64,000 bases of DNA from Saccharopolyspora thermophila (GTDB lineage: Bacteria > Actinomycetota > Actinomycetes > Mycobacteriales > Pseudonocardiaceae). Positions 58,605-64,000 of this stretch are shown here, piece after piece. How positions within the stretch are numbered: the stretch's first letter is position 1; each line of letters opens with the position of its first letter. The notes under the pieces are model-generated. The model did not search any database. It was not told the DNA's origin and saw only the letters and a program-made list of their open reading frames with translations. The translations under genes and the position numbers were made by a program. Location of the stretch: the NCBI RefSeq assembly GCF_014646075.1, contig NZ_BMMT01000001.1:521930-585929 (forward strand), in the 5' to 3' direction.

Positions 58605-61600
58605 TCAGTCCGCAGCGGATCGCGCACGCGCTCGGCCTGCACCCGCCCACGCCGGAGCAGGCCGCGGTCATCGCGGCCCCGGCCGAACCCGCGCTGGTGG
58701 TCGCCGGTGCGGGTGCGGGCAAGACGGAGACGATGGCCGCCCGCGTGGTGTGGCTGGTCGCCAACCAGCTGGTGACGCCGGAACGCGTCCTGGGCCTGAC
58801 CTTCACCCGCAAGGCGGCCCGGCAGCTCGCCGACCGGGTCCGCGCCCGGCTGCGCAGGCTTGCCGGGTCGGGCCTGCTCGACGAGGCCGACCCGAGCGGC
58901 CGGTTGCGCTCCGCGGTGCTCACCGAGGAACCCACGGTCCTGACCTACCACGCCTACGCCGGTCGGCTCGTCGGCGAGCACGGCCTGCGTATCCCCGTGG
59001 AACCCGGGGCCCGGCTGCTGACCGAGACGGCGGCCTGGCAGCTGGCGCACCGGGTGGTGTCCACCTGGACCGAGGACCTGGACACCGACAAGGTTCCGTC
59101 CACGGTGACCGGTTACCTGCTGGCGCTGGCCGGGGAACTGGCCGAGCACCTGGTCAGCCCGGACGACGTGCGGGAGCACGCCGAGCGGCTGTGCCGCGCC
59201 ATCGAGGCCGCGCCGCCGGCCAAGCGGCAGAAGGCGGCGCTGCCGCAGGGCCTGCAGAAGATCATCGCGGCGCAGCGGTTGCGGGTGGCGCTGCTGCCGT
59301 TGGTCGAGGAGTACGCCCAGCGCAAGCGGCGCGAAGGGGCGATGGACTTCGCCGACCAGATGTCCCTGGCCGCCCGGCTGGCCAGCGAGCACCCCGAGGT
59401 CGTCGCGGGGGAGCGGGAGCGCTACGGCGCGGTGCTGCTCGACGAGTACCAGGACACCGGCCACGCGCAGCGGGTGCTGCTGCGATCGCTGTTCGGGCAG
59501 GGCCGGCCGCTGCCGGTGACCGCGGTCGGTGACCCGGCGCAGGCCATCTACGGGTGGCGCGGTGCCAGCGCGGCGAACCTCCCGCGCTTCACCACCGACT
59601 TCCCGCGCGTCGAGGACGCACGCCGGGTGCCCGCGCGCCGGTACGGGCTGCTGACCAGCTTCCGCAACCCGCCCGAGGTGCTGCACCTGGCCAACGCCGT
59701 CTCCGAACCGCTGCGCCGCACCGGTCTGGAGGTCGAGCAGCTGCGCGCCCGCGACGGCGCCGGGCCCGGCGACATCCGGCTGGCGCTGACCGAGCACGTC
59801 CGGCAGGAACGCGACTGGGTCGCCGACCAGATGGCCGCCCAGTGGCACGCGGCGCTCGACGAGACCGGCCGCCCGCCGACCGCCGCGGTGCTGGTGCGCC
59901 GCCGCGCCGACATGGCCGACATCGCCGCCGCGCTGCGGGATCGCGGGCTGCCCGTGGAGGTCGTGGGTCTGGGCGGGCTGCTCGACGAGGCCGAGGTGCG
60001 GGACCTGGTGAGCGCTCTGCGGGTGCTGGTCGATCCGCTGGCCGGGACGGCCGCGATGCGTCTGCTGACCGGGTCCCGTTGGCGGCTCGGCGCCGCCGAC
60101 CTCGCCGCGCTGTGGGACCGCGCCCGGGAACTCGGCGCGCGAGTTTTCGGCGTATCCGACACCGCGAATCCGTCCGCCGTGGTCACCGCGGCCCTGCCCG
60201 GCGAGCACGCCGAGCAGGCCGGACTCGTCGACGCGCTCGATGACCCCGGTGACCCGCACCGCTACTCGGCGGCCGGGTACCAGCGCATCCGGCGGCTGGG
60301 TGGCGAACTCGCCGCGCTGCGCCGCCGGCTCGACCAGCCACTGCCGGAACTCGTTGCGGACGTCGAGCGCACCCTGCTGCTGGACATCGAGAGCATGGCC
60401 CGGCCGCACGGGGCCGGACGCATCCACCTCGACGCCTTCGCCGACGTCGTCACCGAGTTCGCCACCGCGAGCCCGTCCGCGACGCTGCCGGCGCTGCTGG
60501 ACTACCTCGACGCCGCCGAACGCGCCGAGGACGGGCTGGAACCCGGCGAGGTCGAGGTGGCCGAGGACCGCGTCCAGGTGCTCACCGTGCACGCGGCCAA
60601 GGGGCTGGAGTGGCAGGTCGTCGCGCTGCCGCACCTGGTCGAGGACGTGTTCCCGGGCAGGCGCAAGAGCGGCAGCTGGCTCAGCTCGGTCACCGAGCTG
60701 CCCGCCGAGCTGCGCGGCGACGCCCCCGACCTGCCCCGGCTGGACCTCGACCGGCTCACCGGGATGGACCGCAAGGAGCTCACCGAGGCGCTCGGCCGGC
60801 ACGACGAGGAGTTCGAGGAGCGGCGGATCGCCGAGGAGCGGCGGCTGCTGTACGTCGCGGTGACCCGCTCGGAGCGCGCGCTGTTGGTGTCCGGGCACTG
60901 GTGGGCGGAGACCGGCGAACGGCCGAAGGGGCCGTCGGAGTTCCTGCGGCAGCTGGCCGGGATGCTGCGCGAGTCCGGGGCCGGGGTGGTGGATCTGTGG
61001 GCACCGGAACCCGCCGAGGACGCGAAGAACCCGCTGGCGGAGGCGGTGCGCTGCGCCGAGTGGCCGGTCGACCCGCTCGGGCCGCGCCGGACGGCGGTGG
61101 CCGAGGGGGCCGAGCTGGTCCGGGCTGCTCTGTCCCAAGTGGACGAACTGGAGTGGGAGGACGACGAGGACGGCTGGGCGCGGGACGTGGACGTGCTGCT
61201 CGCCGAGCGTGCCGCGGCGGCGCAGCGCCGCGAACGGGTGCGGTTGCCGGAGCACCTGTCGGTCAGCCAGCTCGTGGAACTCGCCGGCGACCCCGACGCG
61301 CTCGCCCGGCGGCTGCGTCGCCCGCTGCCGTTCCCGCCGAACCCGATGACCCGCCGCGGCACCGCCTTCCATGCCTGGCTGGAGCACCGGTTCACCTCCA
61401 CCGCCCTGCTGGACCTGGACGAACTACCCGGCGCCGCCGACGAATCCGCCCCGGTCCACGACGATCTCGCCGAGCTGCAGCAGGCGTTCCTCGCCGGGGC
61501 GTGGGCCGACCGCACCCCGTACCGGGTCGAGGTGCCCTTCGAGACGCAGGTGGAGGGCCTGGTGCTGCGCGGCCGGATGGACGCGGTGTACGCCGACGAC

Positions 61601-61843
61601 GACGGCGGCTGGACCGTCGTGGACTGGAAGACCGGTGCGGTGCCCGGCGGCGAGAAGATCCCCGCCCTGTCGGTTCAGTTGGCGGTCTACCGGCTGGCCT
61701 GGGCGGAGCTGTCCGGCACCCCGCTGGAGAAGGTGCGGGCGGCGTTCCACTACGTCCGCCACAACCACACCCTGCGCCCGGCGGACCTGCTCGATGCCGA
61801 GGGGCTCCGCGCCCTCATCACCTCGATCCCCAAGGTCTGCTGA
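58601..61843 (+). CDS. adnB: Helicase-nuclease subunit AdnB
   Basis: A 1080-residue UvrD-like helicase with a C-terminal nuclease. Motor motifs are AGAGAGKTET (about residue 36), LTFTRKAARQLADRV, the Walker B VLLDEYQDTGHAQR (about 281), GDPAQAIYGWRGAS and VLTVHAAKGLEWQVV. The nuclease active site is GRMDAVYADDDGGWTVVDWK in parts. In mycobacteria AdnB is the leading motor of the heterodimer. The GTG overlaps the adnA stop and has GGGGAGG upstream. Matches Rv3201c. Confidence 0.93.
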   Translation: MISPQRIAHALGLHPPTPEQAAVIAAPAEPALVVAGAGAGKTETMAARVVWLVANQLVTPERVLGLTFTRKAARQLADRVRARLRRLAGSGLLDEADPSGRLRSAVLTEEPTVLTYHAYAGRLVGEHGLRIPVEPGARLLTETAAWQLAHRVVSTWTEDLDTDKVPSTVTGYLLALAGELAEHLVSPDDVREHAERLCRAIEAAPPAKRQKAALPQGLQKIIAAQRLRVALLPLVEEYAQRKRREGAMDFADQMSLAARLASEHPEVVAGERERYGAVLLDEYQDTGHAQRVLLRSLFGQGRPLPVTAVGDPAQAIYGWRGASAANLPRFTTDFPRVEDARRVPARRYGLLTSFRNPPEVLHLANAVSEPLRRTGLEVEQLRARDGAGPGDIRLALTEHVRQERDWVADQMAAQWHAALDETGRPPTAAVLVRRRADMADIAAALRDRGLPVEVVGLGGLLDEAEVRDLVSALRVLVDPLAGTAAMRLLTGSRWRLGAADLAALWDRARELGARVFGVSDTANPSAVVTAALPGEHAEQAGLVDALDDPGDPHRYSAAGYQRIRRLGGELAALRRRLDQPLPELVADVERTLLLDIESMARPHGAGRIHLDAFADVVTEFATASPSATLPALLDYLDAAERAEDGLEPGEVEVAEDRVQVLTVHAAKGLEWQVVALPHLVEDVFPGRRKSGSWLSSVTELPAELRGDAPDLPRLDLDRLTGMDRKELTEALGRHDEEFEERRIAEERRLLYVAVTRSERALLVSGHWWAETGERPKGPSEFLRQLAGMLRESGAGVVDLWAPEPAEDAKNPLAEAVRCAEWPVDPLGPRRTAVAEGAELVRAALSQVDELEWEDDEDGWARDVDVLLAERAAAAQRRERVRLPEHLSVSQLVELAGDPDALARRLRRPLPFPPNPMTRRGTAFHAWLEHRFTSTALLDLDELPGAADESAPVHDDLAELQQAFLAGAWADRTPYRVEVPFETQVEGLVLRGRMDAVYADDDGGWTVVDWKTGAVPGGEKIPALSVQLAVYRLAWAELSGTPLEKVRAAFHYVRHNHTLRPADLLDAEGLRALITSIPKVC

Positions 61844-61973
61844 GCGGGCAAGGTCCTTTCGGTCTCCGGGGACTCCGGCCACCGCTCATCCTTGGGGCGC
61901 CTGGAAATTCCTCGTTACACGTTCGGGTGGCGGAGCTTGAGCTCGCGGTGCGCGGCGGACGACGATGCCCGCG

Positions 61974-62582
61974 ATGAACACCGACTGGAAGCTCACGACA
62001 CCGCCGGAATCCGAAGTGCACGTGGACACCGACGTGCTCGCCATGCGCGCCCCGCTGGTGCGGGTGCACCGCGACGACGAAGGCACCTGGTCCTTCGACG
62101 GTCCGGGTCAGGCACCGCGGCCGTCGAAGAAGACGGTGCTCAGCGCGGTGGTCGGGGCGTGGCCGCACGTCGCCGCGCTGTCCGACCTGGACCGCGGCGG
62201 CGCCGTCGTGTGGTCCTGGAAGCACCACGGCTGGGCCAGCGAGTTCGCGTGCCGGTGCGGCAACTGCGAGCAGCCCGTGGCCACCGACATCGACCGCGGC
62301 AGCTGGCCGTCCGACCTGCAGCCGCACATCATCGTCAACGTCGAGCAGGCCGCGCTGTCCGGCCAGGTGTCGCTGACCGACATGATCTCCACCCCGGGCG
62401 GCATCGCCCTCCTCGGCCCCGGCGACCACCGGCGCACCGCCGATGTGATGACCCCGGTCGCGCTGGCCAACGTGATCCGCCGCTGGCCGCACACCATGCA
62501 GGCGCTGCGCGCCCTCAAGGAAGGCCGGGGCATGCGCTGGAACCCGGAGAACCTCAGCTGGCACGAGTACGTGGTGTCCTGA
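61974..62582 (+). CDS. Hypothetical protein with CxCxxC motif
   Basis: A protein of 202 residues that I do not recognise. It starts MNTDWKLTTPPESEVHVDTD, has a small Cys cluster (ACRCGNCEQP) in the middle, and a C-terminal part rich in strands and helices (PHIIVNVEQAALSGQVSLTD; RWPHTMQALRALKEGRG). The Cys pattern could bind a metal but lacks the usual fourth ligand. ATG 61965 is an alternative start; neither has a ribosome site. Coding is supported by length, codon pattern and position between adnB and another unknown gene. Confidence 0.6.
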   Translation: MNTDWKLTTPPESEVHVDTDVLAMRAPLVRVHRDDEGTWSFDGPGQAPRPSKKTVLSAVVGAWPHVAALSDLDRGGAVVWSWKHHGWASEFACRCGNCEQPVATDIDRGSWPSDLQPHIIVNVEQAALSGQVSLTDMISTPGGIALLGPGDHRRTADVMTPVALANVIRRWPHTMQALRALKEGRGMRWNPENLSWHEYVVS

Positions 62583-62634
62583 TCGGGACGTCCCGGATCG
62601 TTCGGCACCGAGGCGTGAGACGACCCGGTGCGCT

Positions 62635-63165
62635 TCAGGCGTTCTCGGTGAGCTTCGGGTCGTTCTCGAGGACCTTGGAGTAGAGGACCTCCAGGAGCCA
62701 GCGGCCGAACATCGAGGAGCCGAACTCCGCCGTGCGGTCCTCCGGGTGCAGCACCACCTCGGCCGGACCTTCCAGACCCGCGTTGACCACGCCCACGCCG
62801 TAGTAGTCGAGTTCCAGCATCGGCCACGGCCGGTACGGGTTGTTCGGCGGCAGCACCACGACGCACGGCGCGAGCGTCAGCAACGTCCCGCAGGCCCGCA
62901 GCGCGTGCCTGGTGTGCGACACCGGCACCAGGATGCCGAGCAGGTCGACCGCCGCCACCGGCACGTGGTCGTGCAGGCTCGGTTCCGACCAGGACCGGAT
63001 CCACGACGGGTTGAGCTCGGGCGCCCACCCGTGGTGGATGCGCCACCGGTGGACGTCGTGCCGGATGCGCGCCACGGCCGCGAACCGCGCGCCGAGAACC
63101 TCCACGTCCGGGATCAACTGGCCGTCCCACCCGAGTGCGTCGGCCGCGTGCTGGAGCTGCTGCAC
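62635..63165 (-). CDS. Hypothetical protein
   Basis: A 176-residue protein of unknown family: VQQLQHAADALGWDGQLIPD, RFAAVARIRHDVHRWRIHHG, VAAVDLLGILVPVSHTRHAL and CVVVLPPNNPYRPWPMLELD. It is soluble, with an Asp/Tyr-rich centre. Start: GTG 63165, 6 nt after TACCAT; longer upstream frames lack protein character. It converges with the preceding unknown gene. Confidence 0.65.
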   Translation of the reverse strand: MQQLQHAADALGWDGQLIPDVEVLGARFAAVARIRHDVHRWRIHHGWAPELNPSWIRSWSEPSLHDHVPVAAVDLLGILVPVSHTRHALRACGTLLTLAPCVVVLPPNNPYRPWPMLELDYYGVGVVNAGLEGPAEVVLHPEDRTAEFGSSMFGRWLLEVLYSKVLENDPKLTENA

Positions 63166-63171
63166 CGGTGC

Positions 63172-63177
63172 ATGGTA
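63172..63177 (-). promoter_or_regulatory. -10 box for leaderless hypothetical gene
   Basis: On the minus strand TACCAT ends 6 nt before the GTG at 63165. Confidence 0.4.
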
Positions 63178-63321
63178 AGGCCCGGGGGCCCGTCGCTGGG
63201 AGCGGGTTTTCCGGCCTGCAGGAGAACTCGCGGCGAACACCGGTGCCGCGGTCACACCGGCCGTGTGCGAAGGAGTTACTGTCGGCGCCGTGAGCGGTTC
63301 AGCAGTCGGGGAGCACGGGGC

Positions 63322-64000
63322 ATGATGCGGCGCGGTCCGAGGAAGTTGTCGCACCCCTTCGGCCGGGGGCGCGTCGACGAGGAGGAGCTGTCCAACCGTC
63401 CCGATTTCGCGCTCGTCGGCGTGATCCGGATGCCAGGCACCGTGATCAGCCCGGTGCGCTCGATCATCAAGCGGATCATCGGCGCCCTGCTGGCGCTGAC
63501 CGCGGCGGTGTTCATCGTCTACGCGGGGCGGGACGGCTACCGCGACACCGCCGGTGGCGAACTGGACCTGCTCGACGCCTTCTACTACGCGACGGTGTCG
63601 CTGTCCACCACCGGCTACGGCGACATCACCCCGGTGAGCCCGCACGCCCGCTTGGTGAACGTGCTGATCATCACCCCGCTGCGGGTGCTGTTCCTGATCG
63701 TGCTGGTCGGTACCACACTGGAGGTGCTCACTGAGCGCTCCAGGCAGGCGTTCAGGATCCAACGCTGGAGGTCGAAGGTGCGCGACCACGTGGTCGTCAT
63801 CGGATACGGAACCAAGGGCCGGTCGGCGGTCACCTCGTTGCTCGGCGACGGCGCGGACGCGGGCCGCATCGTGGTCGTCGACACCGACCAGCGCGCACTG
63901 GAGGCCGCGTCCGCGCAGGGTTTGGTCACCGTCAACGGCTCCGGCACGCGCTCCGACGTGTTGCGGGTCGCGGGCGTGCCGCGAGCGCGGGCGATCGTGG
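63322..64000 (+). CDS. K+ channel with TrkA-N domain, 3' end outside window
   Basis: At least 226 residues of a two-helix potassium channel. Helix 1 is IIGALLALTAAVFIVYAG; the pore reads SLSTTGYGDITP, with the selectivity filter TGYGD; helix 2 is VNVLIITPLRVLFLIVLVG. The cytoplasmic RCK/TrkA-N domain begins RDHVVVIGYGTKGRSAV (Rossmann GxGxxG-like) and has the acidic VVVDTDQRAL. ATG 63322 has GGGGAG upstream; ATG 63325 is equally possible. It follows adnB in the same order as Rv3201c-Rv3200c. Confidence 0.9.
   Translation, partial: MMRRGPRKLSHPFGRGRVDEEELSNRPDFALVGVIRMPGTVISPVRSIIKRIIGALLALTAAVFIVYAGRDGYRDTAGGELDLLDAFYYATVSLSTTGYGDITPVSPHARLVNVLIITPLRVLFLIVLVGTTLEVLTERSRQAFRIQRWRSKVRDHVVVIGYGTKGRSAVTSLLGDGADAGRIVVVDTDQRALEAASAQGLVTVNGSGTRSDVLRVAGVPRARAIV

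Noticed and set aside
55704-61387. Two 957-codon minus-strand frames opposite adnA and adnB
   Set aside because: Both are antisense translations with the same His/Arg/Gly/Gln-rich composition and no motif; AdnA and AdnB are unmistakable.
1-64000. Mobile elements, integrase, tRNA or CRISPR arrays
   Set aside because: No transposase motif, no regularly spaced repeats and no tRNA cloverleaf were recognised; the only long direct repeat is within the DUF1023 genes.

Overview
The window is very GC-rich chromosomal DNA from an actinomycete. GTG starts are common and many genes look leaderless, with a TANNNT -10 box 6-8 nt before the start codon. Gene content and order follow the conserved actinobacterial backbone known from Mycobacterium tuberculosis. 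The mixture of families fits a Pseudonocardiaceae-type organism such as Saccharopolyspora, but that assignment is inference. I saw no tRNA, rRNA, insertion sequence or CRISPR array.

Region 1 (1-5.1 kb, minus strand) is the most unusual part. It is an operon with an EspC-like protein carrying a YxxxD motif and two tandem copies of a pair: a WXG-like helical domain fused to a DUF1023 alpha/beta hydrolase, followed by a lipoprotein. The 5' halves of the two hydrolase genes share an apparently perfect 798-bp direct repeat, while their 3' halves and partner lipoproteins have diverged. It looks like a type VII-secretion-associated effector/lipoprotein module undergoing gene conversion.

Region 2 (5.2-37 kb) parallels the M. 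tuberculosis Rv1202-Rv1239 segment. It holds dapE, two LOG-family proteins, a folP2-type DHPS paralogue, a DivIVA-domain protein, tag and a DUF3117 protein. It continues with the divergent O-methyltransferase/sigE pair, then rseA, htrA and tatB (envelope stress), mrp (Fe-S carrier), a DUF1003 protein, a PRC/MgtE-N/CBS protein, a GSP17M-like protein, lpqY-sugABC (trehalose-type importer) and corA. Local additions are a Band 7 protein, PadR and MarR regulators, a PaaG-like hydratase, an M17 aminopeptidase, Nudix enzymes, a CitE-like lyase, a 1175-residue patatin-like membrane protein, a secreted CAP-domain protein and two small proteins. Gene remnants (a frameshifted small gene; a LysR fragment abutting an MFS fragment) lie at 9.9-10.3 kb and 15.4-15.9 kb.

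Region 3 (37-41 kb) is a connector: Nudix, a small exported protein, a PH-domain membrane protein, a PHP phosphoesterase, a RecB-like Fe-S nuclease and a small membrane protein.

Region 4 (41-64 kb) parallels Rv3212 down to Rv3200: a beta-propeller-like protein, the RhlE helicase (with no ATG, GTG or TTG start ahead of its Q motif), a ferritin-like protein, a DUF3107 protein, TetR, a DUF3152 metalloprotease-like protein, MoeZ, a TIGR02569 protein, an alkyltransferase-like protein, AdnA-AdnB and a TrkA-type K+ channel cut by the window edge. Inserted genes include a TetR/DUF4873/AurF-like diiron oxygenase island with a clear palindromic operator, an alpha/beta hydrolase, a HemD-like protein, and a secreted GH18 chitinase preceded by a DasR-type operator.

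Regulatory DNA readable by eye includes a SigE-type autoregulatory promoter before sigE, a TetR operator overlapping a -10 box, a dre-like site before the chitinase, a possible leader peptide and hairpin before corA, and several strong terminator hairpins.
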